NCBI RefSeq assembly: GCF_002994745.2
Contig: NC_037094.1
Location: forward strand, 22,917,001-22,981,000
Source: Rosa chinensis
Taxonomy: Eukaryota; Streptophyta; Magnoliopsida; Rosales; Rosaceae
Direction: 5' to 3'
Length of the DNA: 64,000 nt
Shown: one piece after another, positions 1 through 10,091 of the stretch
Layout: every line of letters begins with the position of its first letter
Numbering within the stretch: the first letter of the stretch is position 1
Position numbers and translations under genes: made by a program
The notes under the pieces: model-generated
The model's database searches: none
The model's input: only the letters and a program-made list of their open reading frames with translations
Told to the model about the DNA's origin: nothing

Positions 1-470
1 TATATATATATACAGATCCTATCCAGAGCGAGGCATCGCTTTAAAATTTCAGAGCGAGGTTAGGGTTTAGGGTCACTTTTCGGTCGCATATCCACATCTC
101 AACCGTTCAGTTTCTAGGTACTAATGTACAGATCATCTCTACAAAATTTCAGCCAAATTGATGGTCGTTAAGGCATTGATAACTGCCTTGAAGCTAGTAC
201 GGTTCAAGTTAGACAGATTCAGTTCGTCCATTGGTTTAAGCGATCGAGTTAGATACCTTAAAGACCATCAATTTCATTGAAATTTTGCAGAGATGATCTA
301 TACATTAGTACCTAAAAACTGAACGGTTGAGATGTGGATATGCGACCGAAAAGTGACCCTAAACCCTAACCTCGCTCTGAAATTTCAAAGCGATGCCTCG
401 CTCTGAAATTTCAAAGCGATGCCTCGCTCTGGATAGGATCTGTATATATATATATATATATATATATCAC
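1..470. mobile_element. Foldback MITE in intron 1 of VAP copy A
   Basis: Two long inverted arms, about 12-167 and 263-443, pair almost completely around a spacer of about 95 bp. The element is flanked on both sides by TATATA tracts, which suits insertion at TA repeats. Each arm carries a plant telomere-like stretch (GGTTAGGGTTTAGGG and its complement), and the right arm has a 26 bp unit duplicated in tandem at 371-422. There is no coding potential. The corresponding intron of copy B (around 23,880-23,920) lacks the element, so it inserted after the duplication or was lost there. The family (Mutator-like, Stowaway-like or other) cannot be fixed from the ends. Confidence 0.75.
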
Positions 471-998
471 TGAGTGTGAGACTGCGAATATATGTAATGT
501 GAATATCACTAGAGGTGTGAATATGTAGTGGAAACTGGTGATTATATCACTACTAGTCCTAGAACAATTTGAAAGAAATATAGGAACAGCTGAATGGGAG
601 ATATAACAGAAATATAAATATAACCTGTTAAAGAGTCCCACTAGAAACCACATGAAAAACTGGTGCGAACAGTAGAGCACATGCCAATCACAAGTTATCA
701 AAGATATCTTTCCCAAAGCTAAGCAGGTCTTGGATCCATGTGATTTAAAAAATCGATCATCTACAATACATATGATAATTGCTGCCAATACTAGTCTGCT
801 TGGTCTTTGAAATGTTCCTAACTGAAAGAATTTGTGCTATAGGTAATCTGATAACAGCTAATGTACTATAACATGATTTGTTTTATAGTCCAGGCAGGAG
901 TAGTTCACATTCTTGGTTAAATATTTTCTTCTGTCATGGTATGATTTGTTTTTTCTTCTTTTTTCCAATACACTTATATTTTGACTTATGTTGATCAG

Positions 999-2728
999 TT
1001 GAACTGAAAAAGGAAAGCTTTTGTGATCTAGAAGTTGTCAGTAATACAGAACACCATGTAGCTTTCAAGGTACCGATTTTGTTTGGTTAATCAGATTTAA
1101 TTCTGTCATTGTAAATCTGTTCTGTTCTATTTTTGATTGTTTCCTCTATTCTCTAGGTTAAAACCAGTGCACCTATGAAGTTCTTTGTATGGCCCAATAT
1201 GGGGGTTATAAAGGCTCAGGACTCATGTATCATCAGAGGTGTTACTTGTTACTTGTTATACATTTACAGTTTTCATTTTGCATTTTAATTATATCACCTT
1301 TACCTCAATAGTACTAAGAAATGTCTGACAACATATGGATGTATCTTAAGATTGCACTGCAACGCAAATGATTTCTCAGTTCTTTAGCTATAACTTGAAC
1401 GAGAAAAGTAAGAAATTTCTAATAACATATGAAGGTGTTTGGTATACACTGCCCAGAGGAATATGTCTAAGGGAATACTGTCATATACTCAATTGCGAAC
1501 TTTTGATCAAAGAATTACTATCTGGCTAGTTATAAGAAAGTAAGATATTGCATGTTGTGCTCTATCAACAAGTCTTCTAAGTGCCTAATAGTGCTTATCA
1601 TATTCTTCTTTATTTCTTTAGAAGATTTAATAATACTGGCTTTTAATTAACTGCTGGGTCTGCACTGTGCAGTCAACCTCCGTGGCCAACGAAAATATCC
1701 TCCAAATATGGAGTGCAAAGATAAGTTTCTCCTACAGAGCACAATAGTGCCTCCAAATTCTGATATTGATGAGCTTCCAAAATATACCGTAAGAAGTTTG
1801 AGTTGGATACCACTCTCTCTCTTTTACTAGGTTCCTTTGTCAGTTTGAAATGGTAGTGACATTGTCCACCAATTAATGAATCACCCAGTTCACCGAGGGA
1901 ATCGGAAGGACAATAGAGGAATGCAAGTTTAGGGTTGTGTATATCTATCCGGGTGCAGTTCACCTACAGGTGTGTTTACATTTCCATTTTCATGTACATT
2001 ACTAGAAAACCTCTAATAGTCGATCATCGCCACACTGATGCCATATGTGCTTTCTTTCGGTCCATACTGAAAAATTGTAATCTGTTTCCTTGTGAAAGCT
2101 CTTCACAGTGGTTAGTATATTTGCAATCTTTTCTTATTCTTAATATTTGAAATGTTTTTTTACTGTAGAATTCTTTGTGATTGTGATTTGTTTTCCCTTC
2201 AGATTTTATACCATTTCAAAGTGAACGTTTTGTGATTCTTTGTATGTATATGGGCCGCAGGAAGTTCCTGAAAACAAGCGTAGGTTGTCTATCTATAAAG
2301 GTATCGTTATTTCAAAGCAAAATGCTGGCATTCATACAACATTTCGCATTCGGAGGATAATTGCTGGCATCGGGGTTGAGATTGTTTTCCCTCTGTAAGT
2401 TCTTCTCCTATGTACTATATGTTCACTTGTCCTTCCCTTGATTTGCTACTTATGTATGTATGCCACTAACATGCTTGGATTCTCCTGCCCCCTCCTCTGC
2501 TCCCCTGAAGATTCTCCTCGAATACTAATTAGTGAAAATCTTAAAATGTTTGTCATCATATATTATATTTTCTGTGAAGGGAGTGTACATGTTTTATGTT
2601 TCATTCCTAGTTATGGCAGATACTCACCGAACATTAAGGAGTTGAAGGTACTTAGTCATAGGAAGGTCAGAAGGGCAAGGCTGTACTATTTGAGAGACAA
2701 ACTTCCTAGGTTCTCGACTTTCAAGTGA
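999..2728 (+). CDS. Partial VAP27-like gene (copy A) joined in phase to 3' exons of ribosomal protein bL19
   Basis: Four VAP exons are readable: 999-1069, 1157-1238, 1673-1788 and 1889-1969. They encode the MSP (major sperm protein) domain, with recognisable motifs such as HHVAFKVKTSAP and [10 protein letters not shown]. Exon 1 would lie left of the window. At about 2177 homology to copy B stops just inside exon 6. Two exons then follow, 2261-2394 and 2611-2728 (TGA), encoding 83 residues of the bL19 C-terminal core ending [23 protein letters not shown] exon 5 ends in phase 0 and the bL19 exon starts in phase 0, so splicing could give one in-frame chimeric protein. The coiled coil and membrane anchor of VAP and the N-terminal half of bL19 are absent. 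VAP27 proteins recruit FFAT-motif partners to the ER; bL19 belongs to organellar ribosomes. Whether the fusion is expressed is unknown, and it may be a pseudogene. Confidence 0.7.
2261..2728 (+). pseudogene. bL19 ribosomal protein, last two exons only
   Basis: The exons 2261-2394 and 2611-2728 join in frame (134 + 118 = 252 nt). They match the conserved C-terminal half of bacterial-type L19 as found in plant mitochondrial or plastid ribosomes. Splice sites are intact: acceptor CCGCAG, donor CT/GTAAGT, acceptor CCTAG. No transit peptide or N-terminal exon of bL19 is found upstream, where VAP copy A lies instead. The piece therefore looks like a 3' gene fragment moved here by recombination. About 0.6 kb of likely 3' UTR and flank follows. 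Confidence 0.75.
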
Positions 2729-3409
2729 GAAATAGAGATGCAGTCGTTCTTCGGTTGTTTTTGTGTCAGAATTGTCCCCTGAATCCTGTCACGTTGTAAG
2801 AACTATATCCTCGAATGCATTTGATGTCATGTGTATCACTTGTCTCCAATAGTTTTGTTGTATGTATCAGTTCTTTCCCTTTTTCAATTGTTCTTTAAAC
2901 TCTGCTACTAGAAAGGAAGAAGTTTTTCCTCCAACTATGACATCAAACTTTCGACACTGCATGTAATTTATGTTTTCTTTACTGGCCACCCAACTGAAGT
3001 GTGGAGATAAAACCCTGTCTTTGTGTAACATGTCTGTGTGTGTGTGGATGTGAGTAGCTTGCGAATACAACTCTATCTCAGAACACGTTCAAATTAATCA
3101 TTTGTTAGGGCCACAATGTCCAGTTCCATGGTAAAGCATCATTTTTCTAGAAAGTTGTTTCATTCTTTCTGTATAATCATAAGATGCATTATGCCTTCAT
3201 GTTTTATTGTTGTCATCATGCAAGCACCAGTACTGGTTTTTTTCCCTCCCCTCCATGTACGATGTACTGAACTATACTAATGTATTGCCCTATTGCCTTC
3301 AATGATTCTTATTGTGTTAGCATCAGTGCTGGTTATTTGATTTTGTCTGTGGCGTTTAAGCATAGTAACTAAATTGCTTCAGAAACTAGCATTTGCTGCT
3401 GTTAGTGTT
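2729..3409. other. Noncoding stretch after the bL19 fragment
   Basis: AT-rich sequence, probably the 3' UTR and downstream flank of the bL19 fragment. No credible gene is seen; a short GT-rich run lies near 3035-3045. Confidence 0.5.
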
Positions 3410-4405
3410 TGACGCAGTCGGATTGATAACTAGGTTTACCAGCAATAAACCTAACAAAAGGATTCTGGAGTTCACCAGAGATAAATGAGAAAATTCTCTA
3501 TTTGATTGATAAAAGTTGAAAGATAGGTTCTGCAGCCGCATAAATAAGAGAAAAATAACCCTAGGGCGACTAACAATGAAACCCTAAAGCCCATGGGTAA
3601 AAACGAAAACAACCCAAAAATAACTAGGAAAACCAAAACGGGAAAAATAGAAAAATGCAATTTTGAGGCCCTAAACGACCACCGAGCTGTTTCGTGTCTA
3701 CTAGTCACTTTTCGTTTTTCTCCTTTAGCACGATCCAACTGTTCTTCGAATTGGGCTGTCATCCGTTCTGCATCAGTCTCCTCCACCTCCGAAGAACTCG
3801 ACCCCGAGTTCTCATGGATAAAGAACCTCATCTTCACGAAACTCATGCAGGCCATTTCTGGATTACCTGCATGAGTTTCGTGAAGATGAGGTTCTTTATC
3901 CAGATGAGAACTCGGGGTCGAGTTCTTCGGAGGTGGAGGAGACTGATGCAGAACGGATGACAGCCCAATTCGAAGAACAGTTGGATCGTGCTAAAGGAGG
4001 AAAACAAAAAGTGACTAGTAGACACGAAACAGCTCGGTGTCCGATTGGGACGTGCCTTACCTTTCTGGAAAGGAAATTGTGCCAAAAACAAGATTCATTT
4101 TTGTCATGAGCTGTGGCCTTTTTCGGGCTTTCGGGGTCGTTTAGGGCCTCAAAACTGCATTTTTCTATTTTTCCTGTTTTGGTTTTCCTAGTTATTTTTG
4201 GGTTGTTTTCGTTTTTACCCATGGGCTTTAGGGTTTCATTGTTAGTCGCCCTAGGGTTACTTTTCTCTTATTTATGCGGCTGCAGAACCTATCTTTCAAC
4301 TTTTATCAATCAAATAGAGAATTTTCTTGTTTATCTCTGGTGGACTCCATAACCCTTTTGTTAGGTTTATTGCTGGTAAACCTAATTATCAATCCGAATG
4401 CGTCA
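3410..4405. mobile_element. 996 bp foldback (long inverted repeat) element
   Basis: The left arm (3410-3850) and right arm (3867-4405) are near-perfect inverted copies around a 16 bp spacer. The right arm has about 100 extra unpaired bases near 4039-4140. The ends read TGACGCA and TGCGTCA and are flanked by the 5 bp direct repeat GTGTT (3405-3409 and 4406-4410), a target duplication. Both arms hold the same open frame with a Ser/Glu-rich stretch (minus strand on the left arm, plus strand on the right), which looks like a captured gene piece. The frame is not a gene in its own right. A transcript across the element would fold into a hairpin of more than 400 bp. Confidence 0.8.
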
Positions 4406-4669
4406 GTGTTGTGTTAAATCAGGCACAATCTTAGACACAAATAGTACACACACACACCCATCTTGCCTTCTCTAGGTTTAGATTACACTAACATCTCGAT
4501 CTCTTGTCATGATGAATTTGAAAGTAATCACTAGTGATAGAGATTGATTGCACTTTAGCCTAGATTATGTTCAAGCTTTTGTGATCAATCAATTATGACA
4601 TTATTACTGCTTGACTCACCTTGGCTGGAAAGAAGCACCAGATCCCTCAACCGGCTCTGTTGTATATCC
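4406..4669. other. Intergenic spacer shared with the copy B flank
   Basis: No gene. The stretch around 4507-4600 resembles 33,556-33,680 downstream of VAP copy B, starting with a shared ATGATGAATTTGAAAG. This suggests both are remnants of the same duplicated flank. Confidence 0.4.
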
Positions 4670-4672
4670 TTA

Positions 4673-6735
4673 GGCCATCTCCAGTAAGGGAGGGCTATAT
4701 TGGGGCTAGAGCTATAATTTAGTCCCCAGAAATATTATTCTTTATTCATGAACAAATGAACCATCTCCAGTAAGGGAGGGCTATATTGGGGCCAGAGCTA
4801 TAATTTAGCCCCCAGAAATATTATTCTTTATTCATGAACAAATGAACCATCTCTAGTAAGGGAGGGCTAAATTTTAGCCCTATCAAGTATTTTATGATTT
4901 TACATTATGTTTTTTAATTTTTATGATTTTATTTTATTTTAATAATATTTTAATTTAGACTAAAATTAATTTATGAGGAAAAAATTAATTTTTAAGGTGT
5001 ATATTTGCATGAGGTATGTATGTGGCATTGTTGATAACATTTTCTGATAAGTTTTTTATTTTTTTATTTATGAATGGGTGACTTGTTTTTATTTGCTTTA
5101 ACTTTTATTGTGTGGCTTTTTGGTTTCAATTGTAATGAATAAAAGTGTACTTTAATTCTACTTTACTTTCACCATTTATTTCATAAATAAAATATTACAT
5201 AAACTTCATTAACATGATACAAAATGAATAAATTAAAAAAAAAATGCACTTGAAAGAAACTAGTTTATATTAACTAAAATTCGTCTTCATCGAATGACAT
5301 TTGTGGATGATAGTCATTCGATGTTGAGCCGATATTCGGAAACAATTCCCGTGCGCTTAAATTTTCAAGTGTTTCTCTCTTTTTCCCATCAAAATAAGTC
5401 TTGCTCTTTGGAGTAAAATTAACGGTTTGCATCATTAAAATAGCTTCTTCTCTATCTCTCTCTCGTCGATCTTTCTTTATCTTCTCCCTTATTACTTTTG
5501 CCTCTTCCGCCTTCACATTATCTTCCGCCAATCGATCCATGCGAGCTAATAACTTATCTTCAAAGGCTTTCTTCTCCTATTCTTGGTCCTTGATTTACTT
5601 TCTTCTTGCAGCATTTCTTCCCATCGGCCTAGGAATCGGATCCCTAGATGAAGTTGGTGTTAAATTACTATCGACAGGATCATCATCATCTTCCAAGGAC
5701 ACCGGGAGGTTTCTTTGCACCGGGGGTGGACCAAAATGTTCTTGTGAGGGTGTGTCAAATGTTACCCAATCTTTGCACAAATCGTAGCAACTATGAAAAT
5801 TGAACGATTTTCCTTTCATGTCTTCCCTAAACATATCATCGACGAGGTGTTGCTACAACAATAAATAAAAATAATAATTCATGAAATGATATTAAAGTAC
5901 AATACATAAAAAATATATATGATAGGAATCTTACTTGATCTATGTGATTTGCTCCACTATGAAGCCTTCTCTCGAAACGTGTGACGCAAGAATGCCACTT
6001 ATTCATGTATGGAAAGAGAAATTTTAGCCATCGTGACTTACAACTTTCATCCGATCTTGCATTTGGAGGATTGCCATTGAAGCCATCAATTAATTTTCGC
6101 TCCACTTGTTTCCAAATGCCATCTCCCTTTTGGCCATTACCTTTCGTAGGATTTTCGGATACTTTCATATATGCAACACAAAGAACTTCATCTTCTTTTC
6201 TTGTCCAATTCACACCTTTGAGAGAAGGAGTGGACATGCTTCCAATAAGTAGAAGTGGTGTTGGAGAGGGTAGAAAGTGTGAGAAATTATGAAGATAGAA
6301 TATATGTATATATAGGTAAAGTAGGAAAAAAGTTACTGGTTTTTTTTTTTGGTAACACAAATGTTACCGTTTTTTTCTTGGTAACACAAATGTTACCGTT
6401 TTGTTTAGGAATACATATATACTAAAAAAAAAAAAAAAAAATTTGAAGCCAACGGTTAGTTGTGAATATGTATAATTATACTCATTAATTATTCACCATT
6501 GGATTTAATTGTTTGCATGATTATGAGCCATAGGATTGAACTATTGCATCACAAAGAGTAAGATTGGGCTGATTTTCCGTGGGTCCCACCAAAGGCTAAA
6601 GGGCCACCCATAGGGCTAAATGTAGCTCTCCACCCACCTCTCCACCTCTAGCCCCTTAGACCTTCCCTTGTTGGAGTCCATTTTATAGCAAAAAGGGCTT
6701 AAGGTCACCTAAAGCCCTCCTTATTGGAGATGGCC
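4673..6735 (-). mobile_element. PIF/Harbinger element with only the Myb-like ORF
   Basis: The termini GGCCATCTCCAGTAAGGGAG and its near complement at 6708-6735 are flanked by TTA on both sides (4670-4672, 6736-6738), the Harbinger target duplication. Inside is a broken Myb/SANT-like gene on the minus strand and no transposase. The left terminal region is multiplied: an 86 bp unit starts at 4675, 4761 and (partial) 4847. Movement would have needed a transposase supplied in trans. Confidence 0.85.
5274..6237 (-). pseudogene. Harbinger ORF1: Myb/SANT-like DNA-binding protein, two nonsense codons
   Basis: Exon 1 runs from the ATG at 6237 down to 5935. It encodes a trihelix/Myb-like domain (NWTRKEDEVL, then a SCKSRWLKF motif), the usual partner protein of plant PIF/Harbinger transposases. 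A GT-AG intron (5934-5853) leads to exon 2 from 5852, which encodes the NAM-associated type C-terminal region with DDMFREDMKG and a charged coiled-coil-like segment. Two in-frame stops break exon 2, TAA at 5597 and TAG near 5579. The same frame then continues to 5274 (about 88 more residues), so the damage is point mutation. An upstream ATG at 6360 would add a hydrophobic extension, but the start at 6237 fits the family better. Confidence 0.8.
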
Positions 6736-6738
6736 TTA

Positions 6739-7138
6739 GTCTTATCTTTTCTAGCTTTGTAGCTCTCTTCATATTTGTATTATTCTGGTAAAAAATAATA
6801 TGAGGATGTCAGGAGAGGATCATGGGAAAAATAAATAAAATAGTTTCTTATTTCCATATTTATGGAGGAAAAAGCTATTCATAGTCCCTCTTTGTTCACT
6901 TTACTACTCGGAGCTTGTTCTTTCTTCCAAATTTTCCAGCTTAGTCTTGAAGAGAGCTGGAATCAAATTAATTAGGAGGTTTGTATTGTCAGCAATAATC
7001 TGCATTCTATGGGTTCAATAGATGACCCATTTTATTGATGAGATTTTACAACAAATACAAACGTTACGTTATTTGCCTAACTTGAAGAAATTGAAATTAG
7101 CAAAAAATTAAAACAAAATGTTTTTGACCTGGACATTA
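6739..7138. other. Noncoding spacer
   Basis: AT-rich with no gene. The start (6740-6770) resembles 40,100-40,135 after the second copia element (shared TTTTCTAGCTTT), and the end is shared with 20,730-20,870 beside the second phytocyanin pseudogene. Confidence 0.4.
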
Positions 7139-7633
7139 TTACTGGGATGTTGCTGCTGGGGTTGGACTTGCAATGAAGTGGTGATCTGATATTGGTAGAG
7201 TGACCTTGACGTGAAGTTTTTGTCCTGCTTGGCAGTGGCCTTATTCCTTGAGAGTCCTAGCATACCACTGTGGTTCGAAGTTTCTACCATAGACTAAGTG
7301 GTAGTCGTCGAGTTTGTCAACAGGGATAGCATGAAGACCAGCAACATAGAAGGCGATAGGAGACCTTGTGTTGCAGGATTGATAATCTTCTCTAGTTACT
7401 TCGATCAGGTTATGAAATTCCTAATTGTAAGAGAAAACTGGAGTATCTCCAACGTGAAACTCTTTTGTGGATGTCCAATTCTTGTAATCATTGAAAATAC
7501 TCCACCTAATTGAGTCACCGACATTATAAACAGCTCCAGCTTTGTGAATATCCTCAGATGAAGAAGCTTTTGAACAAACACTCAGAAGAACCATTGTAAC
7601 AAAGAAAATTATTATGGAATAACTCAAAGCCAT
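7139..7633 (-). pseudogene. Phytocyanin (blue copper protein) pseudogene 1
   Basis: Reading from ATG 7633 there is a signal-peptide-like hydrophobic start (MALSYSIIIFFVTMVLL). A plastocyanin-like domain follows: VGDSIRW, FHVGDTPVFSYN, EFHN (copper His), SCN (disulfide Cys), GHCQAGQ. An in-frame TAG falls right after FSYN (7421-7423) and a TAA falls before GHC. Phytocyanins are secreted, often GPI-anchored, type I copper proteins. The position of the copper-ligand Cys reads Tyr (LVYG), and about 14 residues (starting RNFEPQWY) are inserted before GHC. No introns are present. A second damaged copy at 20.9-21.6 kb shares the insert. Confidence 0.8.
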
Positions 7634-7904
7634 GATGGAACAACAACTCTAGTAGAGAGACCGAAACAGGAGAGTGTAAGGAATTACAAACGGAGTATCA
7701 AAGAGAGAGAGATCTATTTGCGACTGAAAATTTGTGTGACAAATATTGCACCCACTTGGGCACATAGGTGGTGATTTAGCCTAAATGACTAAAATAAGGA
7801 CCAAGCGGGGCTTGCGTTGGTGTACTGGCAGTACTAGGGATTGATTACTTGAGCCCACAAACTTTTGAGTTTTTAGCCTTAATAAATGGGTTGCATTTTT
7901 GTCT
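7634..7904. other. Noncoding flank
   Basis: Upstream flank of the phytocyanin pseudogene with a GAGAGAGAG run near 7700. No gene is seen. Confidence 0.4.
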
Positions 7905-8336
7905 TCAAGCGGGGTTTTCACACTTGGAGATTGAAGGTGATGCTCAGAACATTTTTACGGCTCTTAACTCTCCATAGGAGGATTTTAGCCCGGATGGAGC
8001 ATTAGTAGAGGAAGCCAAGGTTCTTTTGAGTCATTTTCAGTCTTGTAGTTTGGGTTATATCCCTAGAGAGTGTAATAAGGCTGCCCATATATTGTGTGGC
8101 TAGAGCTGGCCTATCAATGTCGTTCTCTACTTATTGGTGGAGAATGACACCAGATTGGCTAAATCCAATTCTAGTCGACGATCTAAGTTAGTGAGTTATG
8201 TCATTGAGTCTTTGATATGGAGTGTGGTACTCTTCTCTCTGGTTTTGTAGGGTTTAATGAGGCCACTATATACTCCTTGATGTAGTTGTTTATTGAGGAT
8301 GAATGAATTCCCATTTTGATCAAAAAAAAAAAAAAA
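7905..8336 (+). mobile_element. 5'-truncated L1-type LINE, RNase H tail with poly(A)
   Basis: The plus strand reads a plant LINE RNase H tail (HLEIEGDAQNIFTALNS, then GYIPRECNKAAH) with stops inside. A 3' UTR of about 230 bp follows, ending in 15 A at 8322-8336. This is the normal 3' end of plant L1 elements. The reverse transcriptase and endonuclease are missing, as expected from 5' truncation on insertion. No clean target duplication was found; AAGCGGGG occurs near 7803 and 7906. Confidence 0.7.
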
Positions 8337-8952
8337 CTTCGAACGACGAAATGTGATAAAGTGCTCCACTTGATTTTGTATGGGAATGCCAACACTCAAG
8401 ACGTACAAACTTTTGTACTCACATCCTCAATTGGGCAATTTGTTTCTACAGAATGCATGAAATGGTCACCTAAGTCTTAAAACCTGAAGAGTTAGTCAGA
8501 CATACACTAAATTCATGAACATTTCAACCAGTCACTAGCTCCTATCAGTTCAATCTCATCTCCAATTCTCCAAAAGTTAGATTACATGGCACTGACTTAA
8601 AACAATCTAGAGAAAGTGCTATCTTGCCTCAGACAACAAAATCCCCAAGTAGCAACACATTACAGAATATAGAACGACATATATGTGTGTCAAAACATCC
8701 TCAATTCAAATCAATAAACACAATCTACTATTATACCCAGTACCCAACTCTCCCCTAATCGAACAACATTTCACACAAAAATTCAATCTCCCCTACCAAT
8801 CTTCTACAGAAGAATATGTTGATAGGATAATGTGGAATTTAAACATGATAGACAAACTAGTTAGTGTTTTTGACTTGCATTTTTTTTTTAGCAAGAAAAA
8901 CGTAGTTTTATTACTACTACTACTACTATTATTATTATTCTTATTATCATTA
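8337..8952. other. Noncoding stretch with a TAC/TAT trinucleotide run
   Basis: No gene seen. A TACTACTAC...TTATTATTA microsatellite lies at about 8913-8950. Confidence 0.5.
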
Positions 8953-9412
8953 TTGATTGCAAAATTACAGAATAAAAGAAAAGAATGACCCGCTTTTATC
9001 TACCTTCATATAGTATGTTTTCAAGAACTGTGAAACAGAGTACCAAAAAATAGAAGTTCCTATTTTTATTGGATATTAGATTTTCCATCCAATTTCCCCA
9101 TTAACTTGCTGGGCATTTTTGTCTTTCCAATTTTCATTAACTCGCTGAGTGTAGTTTGGCTTGTCTATTCGCTATTTTTTTTCATAGCTTAGAGGCTCGC
9201 TTTTAAGTGAGCGATAAGTTCAAATATAGTTGGTCTATACTATGTACCACTGTGGCTCCTCCACGAATCATTGTTCATTGATCGCAAAATTACATAATAA
9301 AAGAAAAGAATGACCCGCTTACCAGGGACGTAGCCAAGACAAGGGCTACTTGGGCTACAGCCCAAGGGAAAATTTGGGCCAAAATCGACCAAGTATGGGT
9401 ATAGCCCAATAA

Positions 9413-9443
<31 letters not shown>

Positions 9444-9830
9444 TACATATACTGATGCTTTGCAGGTTGCAGGTTCCCTATTTTTATTGGATATTAGATT
9501 TTCCATCCAATTTCCCCATTAACTTGTTGGGTGTTTTTGTCTTTCCAATTGTCACCCAAAAAAAAAAAAATCTTAAGCATATATGACTATATGAGACTCC
9601 TTATTTTTTTTTGTCTTTTCTTTTCGAGAGAAATGAAACGACAAAAGCGAAGAGATGAAAAGAAAAAAAAAATTACCCTCATGTTATTTTGTTTTTGTGC
9701 ATATTGACATTCTTGAACAATTAGTTTGTTAAGTTTTTTTTTCTTTTTTTCTTTTGGGTGACAATTGGAAAGACGAAAACGCCTGGCAAGTTAACGGAGA
9801 AACTGGATGGAAATTCTAAAAGCTAACGGT
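8953..9830. repeat. Nested direct and inverted repeats
   Basis: A 43 bp block at 8953-8995 recurs at 9278-9320. A block of about 75 bp at 9056-9132 recurs at 9473-9550 and again inverted at about 9755-9825. The inverted pair 9495-9556 / 9755-9820 could fold into a hairpin. A sequence like the end of a hAT MITE (CAGGGACGTAGCC) starts near 9325, and a TA/CA dinucleotide run lies at 9412-9446. The block reads as several small transposons inserted into each other. Confidence 0.6.
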
Positions 9831-10091
9831 AAGGTGTGATTCAGCAAGAATTAGAAAAGTAAGGGTGTGAAAAATCAAAATTGAAATGTCAAGGGATAAT
9901 TGGCAGTTATGGGAAAAGTTCAGGGGTAATTTGGATATTTTGCATATTTAAAATGGGCTTTTTTTTATCTCTGAAAAGAAAATGGGCCCAAGAGTTTCTA
10001 AATTTATAGAAACGAAAGAAGTAATTCTTCAGGTATTCCAATCCGTTTTTTCTTTATGGGATAACAAGGAAGTTTCAATCCTTAAAGGAGA

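Noticed and set aside
58..78. Interstitial telomere repeat
   Set aside because: Only about two TTTAGGG-like units, present symmetrically in both arms of the foldback element, so part of that element.
1673..1963. Minus-strand open frame over VAP exons (also at 25,133-25,426)
   Set aside because: Antisense shadow of exons 4 and 5, duplicated because the exons are duplicated.
2438..2728. Reading the bL19 end as a single unspliced ORF
   Set aside because: Only the part from 2611 on matches bL19; the rest is intron sequence.
3472..4352. Mirror-image open frames on both strands
   Set aside because: They are the two arms of one inverted repeat; at most a captured gene fragment, not genes.
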